Positions 25,523-34,988 of a stretch of DNA of 64,000 nucleotides are shown here, one piece after another; position 1 is the stretch's first letter, and every line of letters starts with the position of its first letter. Below the pieces are notes generated by a model that worked only from the letters and a program-made list of their open reading frames with translations, did not search any database and was not told the DNA's origin. The stretch is from Streptomyces pinistramenti (GTDB lineage: Bacteria > Actinomycetota > Actinomycetes > Streptomycetales > Streptomycetaceae): the NCBI RefSeq assembly GCF_020564935.1, contig NZ_JAJCXB010000020.1, positions 1 to 64,000 on the forward strand, written 5' to 3'. The position numbers and the translations under genes were made by a program.

Positions 25523-26722
25523 ATGACCCTTCACACCGGCCGTCACTTTCTGCAGATTCCCGGCCCAACGAACGTGCCCGACCAGGTACTTCGGGCGATG
25601 GCGGCGCCCACCATCGACCACCGGGGACCGGAGTTCGCCGAGCTGACGCTGCATCTGCTGGACGCGCTGAAGCCGGTGTTCGGAACGGCGGGCCCCGTAG
25701 TGATCTATCCCGCCTCCGGCACCGGCGCCTGGGAGGCGGCTCTCGTCAACACCCTGAGCCCGGGTGACCGTGTGCTGTGCTTCGAGACCGGCCACTTCGC
25801 CACGCTGTGGCAGAAGATGGCCACAGGGCTCGGCCTGGACGTCGACTTCGTGCCGGGAGACTGGCGCCACGGCGTGGATCCCGCACTCCTCGCACGGCGG
25901 CTGGCGGCGGACACCTCGCACTCCGTCAAGGCCGTGTGCGTCGTCCACAACGAGACATCGACCGGAGTGACCAGCAGGATCCCCGAGATCAGAGCGGCCA
26001 TCGACACCGCGCGACACCCCGCACTGCTGTGCGTCGACACCATCTCCTCGCTCGGCTCGATCGATTACCGGCACGACGAGTGGGGGGTCGACGTCACGGT
26101 GGCCGGGTCGCAGAAGGGCCTGATGCTGCCCCCGGGGCTGAGCTTCAACGCCGTCAGCGAGAAGGCCGTCGCGGCCTCCCGCACGGCGGCCCTGCCCAGA
26201 TCCTTCTGGGACTGGCACCCCGTCATCGAAGCCAACCGGCGCGGATTCTTCCCGTACACCCCGGCCACCAACCTGCTCTACGGCTTGAAGACGGCGCTGG
26301 AACTGCTCGAAGCCGAGGGGCTGCCCCAGGTCTTCGCCCGGCACGCCCGGCACGCCCGCGCCACCCGTGCGGCCATCCACGGCTGGGGACTTGAGGTGCT
26401 GTGCGCGGACGCACGCGAGCACTCCGGGGCGCTCACGGCCGTGCTCATGCCGCCGGAACACGACGCGGACAAGGTCAGGGAGGTCGTACGGGAGCGGTTC
26501 GACATGTCGCTCGGCGCGGGGCTCGGCAGGCTCAGCGGCCGCGTCTTCCGCATCGGGCACCTCGGCCACTTCAACGACCTCACCCTGGCGGGCACGCTCG
26601 CCGGAGTGCAGATGGGCCTGCGGCTCGCCGGGGCTCCCGTCGACGAGGGCGGACTCCAGGCCGCGCTGGACCTGCTCTCCGATGAACCGGCCCGGCCCGC
26701 CGGGGAAGGCGGGCGCGTATGA
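25523..26722 (+). CDS. Serine-glyoxylate aminotransferase-type PLP enzyme
   Basis: 399 residues, class V aminotransferase. It would transfer the amino group of serine or alanine to glyoxylate, giving glycine. Features: substrate segment PGPTNVPDQVLRAM, VDTISSLGSIDY with Asp172 for the pyridine nitrogen, and the PLP lysine Lys198 in AGSQKGLMLPPGL. ATG 25523 has AGGGGG 7 nt upstream; GTG 25514 is too close to that site. The last four bases overlap the start of the next gene, so the two enzymes are translationally coupled. Confidence 0.86.
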   Translation: MTLHTGRHFLQIPGPTNVPDQVLRAMAAPTIDHRGPEFAELTLHLLDALKPVFGTAGPVVIYPASGTGAWEAALVNTLSPGDRVLCFETGHFATLWQKMATGLGLDVDFVPGDWRHGVDPALLARRLAADTSHSVKAVCVVHNETSTGVTSRIPEIRAAIDTARHPALLCVDTISSLGSIDYRHDEWGVDVTVAGSQKGLMLPPGLSFNAVSEKAVAASRTAALPRSFWDWHPVIEANRRGFFPYTPATNLLYGLKTALELLEAEGLPQVFARHARHARATRAAIHGWGLEVLCADAREHSGALTAVLMPPEHDADKVREVVRERFDMSLGAGLGRLSGRVFRIGHLGHFNDLTLAGTLAGVQMGLRLAGAPVDEGGLQAALDLLSDEPARPAGEGGRV

Positions 26723-29664
26723 CCGCGATCGGCGACGACGCCCCCGCGACGGGCGGCGCCGCGAGGCAGGATCTGGCACACCGGCTGCGCCGGGACCTCG
26801 ACGGCGAGGTCGGGTTCGACGACTACACCCGGCACCTGTTCTCACGGGACGCCAGCATGTACGCGATCAGGCCGGCCGGTGTGGTCTTCCCCCGGCACGC
26901 CGGGGACGTCAGGGCGGCGGTGGCGGCGGCCGCCGAACACGGGGTTCCGCTGGTGCCCCGCGGCGCCGGGACGAGCCTGGCGGGCCAGACCGTGGGGCCG
27001 GGGCTGGTGCTGGACCTGTCCCGTCACATGAACCGGGTCCTGGAGATCGACGCGGGCGCCCGCACGGCGCTGGTCGAGGCCGGTGTGGTCCAGGACCAAC
27101 TCAACCGGGAGGCCGCGCCGTTGGGCCTGATGTTCGGCCCCGACACCTCCACCAGCAACCGCGCCACCCTCGGCGGGATGATCGGCAACAACTCGGCCGG
27201 CAGCGGCTCCCTGCGCTACGGCATGACCATCGATCACGTCCGCGCACTCGACGTGGTGCTCTCCGACGCGAGCGAGGCCCGCCTGGCCCCGGTCGACGAG
27301 GACGAACGGGCGCGCCGGGCCGGGGAGGCGACCCTGGAGGGCAGTCTCTACCGGCACCTGCCACGGATCGTGCGCGAGAACGCCGGGGCCATCGCGGACG
27401 GCTTCCCGCCGTTCTGGCGGCGTGCCTGCGGCTACCGGCTGGACCGGCTCGCCCGCGAGGACGTCCCGTTCGACCTCGCGAAGTTCGTCGTCGGCTCCGA
27501 GGGCACACTCGTCGTCGCCACCCGCGCCCTGGTCGATCTCGTCCCCACACCGTCCCGCACGGTGATAGCCGTCGGGCACTTCACCTCGACGCAGGCCGCC
27601 ATCGAGGCCACCGAGTCCGCGCTGAGCTGCGAGCCGGCCGCGGTGGAGCTGATGGACCGCACGATCCTGGACCTGTCACGGCAGCGGATCGAATACGCCG
27701 CGCTGGGCGCCATCCTGGAAGGCGACCCCGACGCCCTGCTGTTCGTCAGCTTCACCGGGGACGACGAGCCGGAACTGCTCGGCAGGCTGGAACGGCTCAC
27801 CGCGCTGTGGGCCCGCCACGGGCACGGCTACCACACGCTCCAGGCGGTCACGCCCGCCCAGCAGTCGGCGCTGCTGAAGGTCCGCAAGGCCGGTCTGGGT
27901 CTGCTGATGGCGGCGAGCGAGGGCACCCGTCGGCCGCTGGCCTTCGTCGAGGACACCGCGGTCGACCCCGTCCATCTCGCCGACTACACCCGGCGGTTCA
28001 AGCGGGTGCTGGACCGGCACGGGCTGACCGCCGGCTTCTACGGACACTGCTCGGTCGGCTGTCTGCACGTGCGGCCCTTCATCGACCTCGCCGACCCGGC
28101 GCAGGAACGGACGATGCGGGCGGTGGCGGAAGAGGTCAAGGACCTCGTCAGGGAGTACGGCGGCGTCAACTCCAGCGAGCACGGCGACGGTCTGGCGCGC
28201 AGCGAGTTCAACCGGGAGATCTTCGGTGACGGGCTCTACGAGGCGATGCGGCAGGTCAAGCGCGTCTTCGATCCGGAGAACCGGATGAATCCCGGGAAGA
28301 TCGTGGATGCCCCGTCGATGACGGAGAACCTGCGCGACGCGGCGCTGCCGGCCGCCGGTCCGCTGCGTACCCGGCTCTCGTTCGAGGTCATCGGCGGGAT
28401 GCGCGGCGCCGCGGACCGCTGCATGAACATCGGGGTGTGCCGCAAGAGCGGCAGCGGCGCCATGTGCCCGTCGTACATGGCCACGCGCAAGGAGGAGGAC
28501 TCCACCCGCGGCCGTGCGGGCGCGCTGGTCAAGGCGCTCTCGGAGCCGGATCCGCGGCAAGCGCTGGGCGATGCGCGGCTGCACGAGATCCTCGACCTGT
28601 GTCTGATGTGCAAGGCGTGCAAGAGCGAGTGCCCGCTCGGCGTGGACATGGCGACACTCAAGAGCGAGGCCCTCTCGCACCACCACGACCTGCACGGCAC
28701 TCCGCTGCGCTCACGGCTCTTCGGCGCGATCCGGCTGCTGAACCGGCTGGGCTCCGGGACCGCGCCGCTGTCCAACCTGCCCGGACGCATCCCGCTCCTG
28801 CGCAGGCTGCTGGAACGGTGGCCGGGCATCACGCGGGAGCGGCCGCTGCCGGTCTTCCAACGGCGCAGCCTGGTGCGGTGGTTCCGCCGCCGCACCGCCT
28901 CGGCAGGGCCTGCCGCCCAGGGCACCGTCACCTTCCTCGCGGACTCCTTCACCAGCTACACCGAGCCGGACATCGGCCGTGCGGCGATCGAGCTGCTGGA
29001 GCGCGCGGGCTGGCGGGTGCGGCTGGAGAGCCGTGGCTGCTGCGGCCGTTCGAGCCTGTCCAAGGGCCTGGTCGACGACGCGAAGGCGAAGGCATCCACG
29101 CTCGTCCGCCTGCTCGCAGGGGAGACGGAGCCGGGCTCGCCCATCGTGGGCTGCGAGCCGTCCTGTCTGATGACGCTGCGGGACGAGTACCGGGCGCTGC
29201 TGCCCGGCGATCCGATGGTCGAGGACGTCGCGGGCCGGGTCCGCCAGGTCGAGGAGCTGCTCGTCGAGGCGATCGACGACGGCCGCCTGCGCCTGCGGGA
29301 GGACTCCTGGCCGGCCGGCCGCAGGCTGCTGTACCACGGGCACTGCCACCAGAAGGCGGAGGTCGGCACCGCCGCGACCGTCGCCCTGCTCCGCCGCATC
29401 CCCCACGCCCTGGTCGAGGAGGTGGATGCCGGATGCTGCGGCATGGCGGGTTCCTTCGGCTTCGAGTCCGAGCACTACGACGTCTCCATGACCGTCGGCC
29501 AGGACCGTCTCTTCCCCGCGGTCGACGCCGAACCGCCGCAGACCGTGGTGGTGGCGACCGGAGTCTCCTGCCGTCAGCAGATCCTCCACGGCACCCAGCG
29601 CGAAGCCTGGCACCCCGTGCAACTGGTGCACGCCGCGCTGGCACCCGGCGACGGCCGCCGGTGA
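26719..29664 (+). CDS. Fused GlcD-GlcF-like FAD/iron-sulfur 2-hydroxyacid dehydrogenase
   Basis: 981 residues. The N-terminal half is a PCMH-type FAD oxidase (PRGAGTSLAGQTVGPG, then DTSTSNRATLGGMIGNNSAG, then SEGTLVVATRA). The second half is an iron-sulfur subunit with two ferredoxin-like cysteine clusters starting near Cys568 (CMNIGVCRK) and Cys628 (CLMCKACKSECPLG) and two CCG motifs (SRGCCGRSS and DAGCCGMAG). It should oxidise glycolate, D-lactate or another 2-hydroxyacid and pass electrons to the quinone pool. In many bacteria these are separate glcD and glcF products. It overlaps the aminotransferase gene by 4 nt. Confidence 0.87.
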   Translation: MTAIGDDAPATGGAARQDLAHRLRRDLDGEVGFDDYTRHLFSRDASMYAIRPAGVVFPRHAGDVRAAVAAAAEHGVPLVPRGAGTSLAGQTVGPGLVLDLSRHMNRVLEIDAGARTALVEAGVVQDQLNREAAPLGLMFGPDTSTSNRATLGGMIGNNSAGSGSLRYGMTIDHVRALDVVLSDASEARLAPVDEDERARRAGEATLEGSLYRHLPRIVRENAGAIADGFPPFWRRACGYRLDRLAREDVPFDLAKFVVGSEGTLVVATRALVDLVPTPSRTVIAVGHFTSTQAAIEATESALSCEPAAVELMDRTILDLSRQRIEYAALGAILEGDPDALLFVSFTGDDEPELLGRLERLTALWARHGHGYHTLQAVTPAQQSALLKVRKAGLGLLMAASEGTRRPLAFVEDTAVDPVHLADYTRRFKRVLDRHGLTAGFYGHCSVGCLHVRPFIDLADPAQERTMRAVAEEVKDLVREYGGVNSSEHGDGLARSEFNREIFGDGLYEAMRQVKRVFDPENRMNPGKIVDAPSMTENLRDAALPAAGPLRTRLSFEVIGGMRGAADRCMNIGVCRKSGSGAMCPSYMATRKEEDSTRGRAGALVKALSEPDPRQALGDARLHEILDLCLMCKACKSECPLGVDMATLKSEALSHHHDLHGTPLRSRLFGAIRLLNRLGSGTAPLSNLPGRIPLLRRLLERWPGITRERPLPVFQRRSLVRWFRRRTASAGPAAQGTVTFLADSFTSYTEPDIGRAAIELLERAGWRVRLESRGCCGRSSLSKGLVDDAKAKASTLVRLLAGETEPGSPIVGCEPSCLMTLRDEYRALLPGDPMVEDVAGRVRQVEELLVEAIDDGRLRLREDSWPAGRRLLYHGHCHQKAEVGTAATVALLRRIPHALVEEVDAGCCGMAGSFGFESEHYDVSMTVGQDRLFPAVDAEPPQTVVVATGVSCRQQILHGTQREAWHPVQLVHAALAPGDGRR

Positions 29665-29720
29665 AACGCAATCAAGCAGCTCTCACCCCGCTGCTCTGCG
29701 GCGCCCCAGGTGTTCCCCGA

Positions 29721-29948
29721 GCGCGTCACGGCCGGCCGACGTTCCACCGGGTCGCCCAGAGGGACGCACAGCACCAGCCCGCACACGCACCCGGCCTGAC
29801 ATACCGTCACCACCAACGCTGCGGTGCCGGAACTCGTCCCGAACCGCTGGGCCATGGTGTCGAGCAGCGGCTGAGCGAAGTAGTTCCCGGCCACGGACAG
29901 CCCGGTGGCGGTGGCCATCAGCAGGAGCGTGGCACGTGTGAGGACGGC
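29721..29948 (-). pseudogene. N-terminal remnant of an MFS transporter
   Basis: The frame encodes TLLLMATATGLSVAGNYFAQ followed by PLLDTMAQRFGTSSGTAALV and LGDPVERR, the first two membrane helices and loop 2-3 of an MFS exporter. It then runs into unrelated sequence and overlaps the end of the convergent dehydrogenase gene. No start codon with a ribosome binding site is seen, and over 80 percent of the protein is absent. Confidence 0.65.
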
Positions 29949-29955
29949 GGCGGCA

Positions 29956-31167
29956 TCACGACCGGTGTCCTGTAGGGCAGGACGTCGGCTGGTGGGGGGC
30001 TGATTCGGGGAGGCCGGGTTCGTTCAGGCGGCGCAGGAGGAGCCAGCCGACGGCGGGCATGACGATCAGTGGTGCGAGGGCGGTGTGCAGGGAGGTGGCG
30101 TCTGCGAGGGCGCCGATGAGGGGGCTGGCGAGGCCGCCGATGCTGACCGTCAGGCCCAGGGTGACGCCGCTGGCGGTGCCCATGCGGCGGGGCAGGTAGT
30201 CCTGGCCGAGGGTGACGTGCAGCGAGAAGGGCACGTACAGACCGGCCGAGGTGAGGGCGACCAGGGGATACAGCATCGGTCCTGGAACGAGGACGAGGCC
30301 GGCCACTGCGGGGACGGTCAGCGCGTAGGACCACCGGATGACGGGGAGGCGGCCGAAGCGGGTGGCGAGGCGGCCGCCGGCCACGGTGCCGACCGCGCCG
30401 CCCAGGTAGAGGACGAAGAGCGCGACGGCGCCGGCGGCGTCCCCTCCCCCGGTGCGTTGGCGTACATACAGGGAGATGAACGCGCTCAGGCCGACGAAGA
30501 CGATCGAGCGGCACATGATGGCGCCGGACAGTTTCACGAAGGAGGCCCAGTCGTCCCGGGCGGCGCGGTGGCCGGGTTGGGCGGCCGATGCCGCGGCGGG
30601 AGGTGCTGTGATGCGGGGCAGCGCGGCCAGGCACAGTGCCGTGCCGGCGAGGGCGGGGACGATCAGCAGCGGGGAGGCGTGCAGCCCGCCGGTGGCGATG
30701 ACGGCGGAGACCATCAGCGGGGCGGCGGCGAAGCCGAGGTTGCCGCCGAGGGAGAACCAGCCCATCGCGGTGTGGCTGCCGCGGCTGGCGCCCCGTGCCA
30801 CGCGGGCGGCTTCCGGGTGGTAGGCGGCGATGCCGATTCCGGACACCGCGACGAGCGCCAGGGTCAGGGCGTACGAGCCGGTGAGGCCGGCGAGTGCGAC
30901 GCCGGTTCCGGATGCCAGGGTGCCGGCCGGCAACAGCCAGGGCATGGCCCACTTGTCGGTGAGCGCCCCGAACAGTGGCTGGACCACTGAGGACAGCAGG
31001 GATGCGGCCAGGACGATGCCGGAGGCGGCGGCGTAGGTGTAGGCCCGTTCGGAGACGAAGAACGGCACCAACGCGGCCACTGCGCCTTGGTAGATGTCCA
31101 CGCAGGCGTGTCCCAGGGACAGCAGCGTGATCGGGCGGCCGGTGCGGGAGGTCTGGTCGATGGGCAC
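29956..31167 (-). CDS. MFS efflux transporter, fosmidomycin-resistance (Fsr) type
   Basis: About 403 residues with 12 predicted membrane segments. The opening LLSLGHACVDIYQGAVAALV is characteristic of the Fsr-like MFS group, as are GIGIAAYHPEAARVA and GWFSLGGNLGFA. It should export small hydrophilic drugs or metabolites with protons. The frame opens at ATG 31188; GTG 31167 leaves more room for the divergent promoter, and neither has a strong ribosome binding site. The AraC gene starting at 31221 is the likely regulator. Confidence 0.84.
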   Translation of the reverse strand: MPIDQTSRTGRPITLLSLGHACVDIYQGAVAALVPFFVSERAYTYAAASGIVLAASLLSSVVQPLFGALTDKWAMPWLLPAGTLASGTGVALAGLTGSYALTLALVAVSGIGIAAYHPEAARVARGASRGSHTAMGWFSLGGNLGFAAAPLMVSAVIATGGLHASPLLIVPALAGTALCLAALPRITAPPAAASAAQPGHRAARDDWASFVKLSGAIMCRSIVFVGLSAFISLYVRQRTGGGDAAGAVALFVLYLGGAVGTVAGGRLATRFGRLPVIRWSYALTVPAVAGLVLVPGPMLYPLVALTSAGLYVPFSLHVTLGQDYLPRRMGTASGVTLGLTVSIGGLASPLIGALADATSLHTALAPLIVMPAVGWLLLRRLNEPGLPESAPHQPTSCPTGHRS

Positions 31168-31220
31168 ATGACCATCGTCGCCCTGCACGGTGTGGCGCGC
31201 TTCCGATAAAGTGCCAAAGC

Positions 31221-31967
31221 ATGCCGGATATCCGCCACACCCGCGAGGCGCCCACCCGCGCCAAGGTGCTCGCTCCGGGCGAGAGCATCGACGCGCACCG
31301 GCACGACGAGCACCAGATCGTCTATGCCGGCTCCGGTGTCCTGGCCGTCACCACCGCCGCCGGCACCTGGTTCGCCCCCGGCACCCGCGCCATCTGGGTA
31401 CCCGCCGGCTGCGTCCACGCCCACCGCGCTCACGGCCACCTCGACCTGCATCTCGTCGGCCTGCCCGCCCGCATCAACCCCCTCGGCCTGCACGTCCCCA
31501 CCGTCCTGGCCGTCAGTCCCCTGCTGCGCGAACTCATCCTCAGCTACACCCGCAGCCCCCTCAGCGACACCCCCGAGCGGCGGCGGCTGCGCGCCGTCCT
31601 CCTCGACCAGCTGCGCGCCTCGCCGCAGCAGCCCTTCCGGCTGCCCGCCCCGGCCGACCCCCGGCTGGCCGCGGTCTGCGATCTCCTGCACCGCAACCCC
31701 GCCGACCCGCGAACCCTGGCGTCGCTGGGCGCCGCCACCGGCGCCGGCGAACGGACCCTCAGCCGCCTTTTCCGGCGGGAGCTGGGCATGACCTTCCCGC
31801 AGTGGCGCACGCAGCTGCGCCTCTACCACGCGCTGCGCCTGCTGGCCGACGGCGTACCGGTGACCGGCATCGCCCATCGCTGCGGCTGGTCCTCCGCCAG
31901 CGCCTTCATCGACGTCTTCCACCGCGCTTTCGGCTACACCCCCGGCACGCACAACCACCGTCCCTGA
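31221..31967 (+). CDS. AraC-family regulator with cupin sensor domain
   Basis: 248 residues. The N-terminal cupin (about 15-90; APGESIDAHRHDEHQIVYAG, then GTRAIWVPAGCVHAHRAHG) has the histidine pattern of a metal-binding jelly roll. The C-terminal AraC domain (about 150-245) has two HTHs (ERTLSRLFRRELGMTFPQWR, then IAHRCGWSSASAFIDVFHRA). ATG 31221 is used. It is divergent from the Fsr-type pump, only 53 bp from its GTG, and is likely its regulator. Confidence 0.86.
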   Translation: MPDIRHTREAPTRAKVLAPGESIDAHRHDEHQIVYAGSGVLAVTTAAGTWFAPGTRAIWVPAGCVHAHRAHGHLDLHLVGLPARINPLGLHVPTVLAVSPLLRELILSYTRSPLSDTPERRRLRAVLLDQLRASPQQPFRLPAPADPRLAAVCDLLHRNPADPRTLASLGAATGAGERTLSRLFRRELGMTFPQWRTQLRLYHALRLLADGVPVTGIAHRCGWSSASAFIDVFHRAFGYTPGTHNHRP

Positions 31968-32055
31968 ACGGCCGGTTCGGCGACGCCGCAGACGGCGGTG
32001 GGCGCTGCGGCGGCGGCTGCCGTGGGTCCGGCGGCTCATTCGTCAGCGGTGATCC

Positions 32056-32742
32056 TCATGGGCCGGTCCGGTCCAGGGTGTGGCGGGAGGAGGTGACAGG
32101 TGCGGTGAGCAGGCCGACGATCGCGTCGGTCAGGGCGTCGGCGGTGTGCTCCCACGAGGAGTGCAGCGGGGCGGTGCCCTCGGCCAGGGCACGCTCCCGT
32201 TCCGCGCAGGTATGGGTGATCAAGTGGCGGGCCATGTCCCCGCGTTCGGCACGTATCCGGGCGGGCAGCGCGTCGAGGCAGCGGCCGAGTCCGTCGAGGG
32301 TCTGCCGCAGATGCTTCCTGGTCAGGGCCTCGTCCGTGACGAGGGCGCGCATCATGGGGTCGGTCATGACCTGGACGGCGAAGCGGGCGTGCCAGGAAGG
32401 GCTGCCGAGCGAGCCCAGATGCTCCGGTACGGGACGCACCAGGCAGCCGACCCAGTCCCGGATGTCGTGGCTGTCGCCGACGTCCGCCAGGTGCTGCTGC
32501 CTGATCTGTTCGATCTCCTCGCCGTGCTTGGTCATGATGGCGCGCACCAGACCGGCCTTGGCACCGAAGTGGTAGCTGACGGCCGTGACATTGCCCTGGC
32601 CCGCCGCTTCGCCGATCTGACGGCTCGACACGGCGGACAGGCCGTGCTCGGCGAAGAGCCTTTCCGCGGACGTCATGATCACCTCGCGCGTCCCGGCGGC
32701 ACGGTCGGCACGCACGGCTCCGCCTCGCACGCCGCTCACCAC
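32056..32742 (-). CDS. TetR-family regulator, coupled to the P450 gene
   Basis: 228 residues. TetR HTH at about 18-65 (VIMTSAERLFAEHGLSAVSS, then NVTAVSYHFGAKAGLV). The C-terminal domain is of the type found in regulators next to oxygenases. GTG 32742 lies inside the 3' end of the P450 gene (7-nt overlap), so the two are translationally coupled. It probably represses the promoter upstream of the P450. Confidence 0.83.
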   Translation of the reverse strand: MVSGVRGGAVRADRAAGTREVIMTSAERLFAEHGLSAVSSRQIGEAAGQGNVTAVSYHFGAKAGLVRAIMTKHGEEIEQIRQQHLADVGDSHDIRDWVGCLVRPVPEHLGSLGSPSWHARFAVQVMTDPMMRALVTDEALTRKHLRQTLDGLGRCLDALPARIRAERGDMARHLITHTCAERERALAEGTAPLHSSWEHTADALTDAIVGLLTAPVTSSRHTLDRTGP

Positions 32743-33956
32743 GTCACCGGCAGTTCACGCAGCGGGGCGGTCAGCAGCCCCTCATGGCGCCGCAGATCCT
32801 GGGCGGCAACGCCGAGATCGAGGGTGGGCAGCCTGCGCAGCAGCACGGTGAGAGCCGCCTGCAACTCCGTGCGGGCCAGCGGCTGCCCCAGGCACGCGTG
32901 CGGGCCGGAGCCGAAGGTGAGGTGCGGATTGGGGCTACGGCTCACGTCCATGTCGTCCGCCGCGTCCCACGCGCGCTCGTCGCGGTTGGCCGCGGCCATG
33001 CTGCACACCACGGTGGTGCCGCGGGACACCGTGCCGCCGGAAAGCTCCGTGTCCTCGTGCACGTAGCGGAGCATGCCGAAACCGCTGCCGTTCGGGTCAA
33101 ACCGGAGCGCCTCTTCCACGGCCGGGCGGATCAGCGCCGGATCGGCCAGCAGCCGTTCCCAGCGCCTGCGGTCGGACAGCAGGTGGGCCACCATCATGGC
33201 GATGAAGCCCGCGGTGGTCTCGTGCCCGGCGAGCAGCAGCGCCTGCCCGGTGGCCACGAGCCCGGCCTCGGACATCGGCTCGCCGTCGGCGTCCGCGCCG
33301 CCCAGGAGAAGGCTGAGGAGGTCGTCTCCCGGCTGTGCGCGCTTGCCCGCTATCAGGCCGGACATGTACTCCGCGAACTCCTGATGTGCCGCGTCCGTCT
33401 CGTCCCGCGTGTACCGGGTCATGTTCAAGAAGGTGTCCGACCAGCGCTTGAACCTGTCCCGGTCACTCTCCGGCACGCCAAGCATCCGGCAGATCACGAA
33501 CACCGGGAGCGGGAAGGCCAGTTGCGTCACCAGGTCCGCCGACTTTCCGTGCTTCAGCATTTCGTCGACGAGCTGATCGGCCATGGCCTCCATGCCGGGC
33601 CGCAGCGCCGTCATCCGCTTCGCCGTGAACCACTTGCCGACCATGCGCCGCCACCGCCCGTGCCCCTCGGCGTTGAGCGCCTTCGCCATCGGGCTGCTGA
33701 ATATGCCCTCCGAATCACCGGCCGCCACCCGGGCGGCGTCGGGCAAGGCCACTCCCTCACGGCTCAGACGCGGGTCGGAGAGCGCCGCCCTCACATCCTC
33801 GTAGCGGGTCAGCAGCACCGCCTGATCGCCACTCGGCAACGTCACCGGCGCAACCGGGCACGTACGCCGGAGATCCGCCCACTGCCGCGGCGGCTCCAGC
33901 ACGGCCGGAGCGGCGATCGGGTAGCTCATGGACTCGGCGTCCTGGACATCGGTCAC
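32736..33956 (-). CDS. Cytochrome P450
   Basis: 406-residue soluble bacterial P450. The I-helix oxygen motif LLLAGHETTAGF, the K-helix ExxR (EEALRFD) and the heme loop FGSGPHACLGQPLAR with Cys355 are intact. It hydroxylates or epoxidises a small hydrophobic substrate and needs a ferredoxin partner, which is not encoded nearby. GTG 33956 has GGGAGG 8 nt upstream. It forms an operon with the TetR gene and is divergent from an SDR and an APH-type kinase. Confidence 0.9.
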   Translation of the reverse strand: MTDVQDAESMSYPIAAPAVLEPPRQWADLRRTCPVAPVTLPSGDQAVLLTRYEDVRAALSDPRLSREGVALPDAARVAAGDSEGIFSSPMAKALNAEGHGRWRRMVGKWFTAKRMTALRPGMEAMADQLVDEMLKHGKSADLVTQLAFPLPVFVICRMLGVPESDRDRFKRWSDTFLNMTRYTRDETDAAHQEFAEYMSGLIAGKRAQPGDDLLSLLLGGADADGEPMSEAGLVATGQALLLAGHETTAGFIAMMVAHLLSDRRRWERLLADPALIRPAVEEALRFDPNGSGFGMLRYVHEDTELSGGTVSRGTTVVCSMAAANRDERAWDAADDMDVSRSPNPHLTFGSGPHACLGQPLARTELQAALTVLLRRLPTLDLGVAAQDLRRHEGLLTAPLRELPVTW

Positions 33957-33990
33957 CAGCGGCCTCCCGACTCAAGGGTTCGTGCAAGCA

Positions 33991-34019
33991 GTAAAACCCC
34001 GCACTCACGATTAAGTCAA
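33991..34019 (-). promoter_or_regulatory. Promoter of the P450-TetR operon
   Basis: Minus-strand TTGACT (34019-34014), a 17-nt spacer and TTTTAC (33996-33991), 35 nt before the P450 start. The motif TCAA-n4-TTGA (34016-34027) overlapping the -35 may be the repressor site. Confidence 0.6.
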
Positions 34020-34168
34020 CCGATTGAATGAGGAGTTGGGTGATGCTCCGAGGACGGACCGGCACGGCCCAACCCGCCTACGGGGAAGGGGAATACCGTG
34101 ATCATCCGGCGCGCTGGGATGTGTGGCCGACCGCCCACGAGACTCAGCACACCACGGAGCCATCCGCC

Positions 34169-34936
34169 ATGAATGAACCGCTCTCCCCCGCCCAAGCTCC
34201 CGCCGGTCCCCCCGGAGCGGGGACTCTCCACGGGCGCACAGTCGTCCTGATCGGCGGCGGCTCGGGCATCGGTCTCCGCGTCGCCCATCAGGTGATCGCG
34301 GCCGGCGCCCGCGTCGTCCTCGGCGGACGCACCCGCGAACGCCTCGCCGCAGCGGCACAGGAGTTGGGCGACCGTGCCACCTGGCGGACCGTGGACACCA
34401 CGGACCGCTCCTCGCTCGCCGCGTTCTTCGCGGAACTCGACAGCATCGACCACCTGTTCACCTCCGCGGCCTCCTACCGCGTGGGCCCCCTGCGGGAGTT
34501 GAGCGACGAAGACGCCGAAAGCCCCTTCGTCTCCAAGTTCTGGGGCCAGTACCACGCGGTCAAATACGCCGCGCCCAAGCTGACGCAGGACGGCTCCGTC
34601 GTCCTGATGTCCGGCGCCGCAGGGGCCCGCCCGCCGGCCGCCGCGCCCGCCTACGCGGCCTGCAACGCCGCGATCGAGGGTCTGGGCCGGGGCCTGGCCG
34701 TGGAGCTGGCGCCGGTCCGGGTCAACGTCGTCTCGCCCGGCACCATCGACGGAAACCTGTGGGCGCACCGGCCGGATGAGGACCGGGAGGCGGCGTTCGC
34801 GCAGTACCGCAGGGACACCCTGCTCCGCCGGCTCGGGACGGAGGACGAGATCGCCCAGACCGTGTTGTTCCTCTTCACCAACGGATTCACCACCGGCGCG
34901 ACCCTGTATCCGGACGGCGGCTACACCCTGCGCTGA
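34169..34936 (+). CDS. SDR-family protein with Lys-to-Asn change at the active site
   Basis: 255 residues. The cofactor loop is GGGSGIGLRVAHQV. The catalytic Ser is in VVLMSGAAG, and the YxxxK motif reads YAACN, so the proton-relay lysine is asparagine. The C-terminus ends TTGATLYPDGGYTLR. Known SDR members with YxxxN exist, but activity may be reduced or altered. ATG 34169 has GGAG upstream; the in-frame sequence before it does not resemble the family. It is divergent from the P450, which may be a pathway partner. Confidence 0.82.
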   Translation: MNEPLSPAQAPAGPPGAGTLHGRTVVLIGGGSGIGLRVAHQVIAAGARVVLGGRTRERLAAAAQELGDRATWRTVDTTDRSSLAAFFAELDSIDHLFTSAASYRVGPLRELSDEDAESPFVSKFWGQYHAVKYAAPKLTQDGSVVLMSGAAGARPPAAAPAYAACNAAIEGLGRGLAVELAPVRVNVVSPGTIDGNLWAHRPDEDREAAFAQYRRDTLLRRLGTEDEIAQTVLFLFTNGFTTGATLYPDGGYTLR

Positions 34937-34988
34937 ATGTCCTGCCCGTGGGTGACAACGGCGCCGGATCGGCGCGTAGGGTGCCCGG

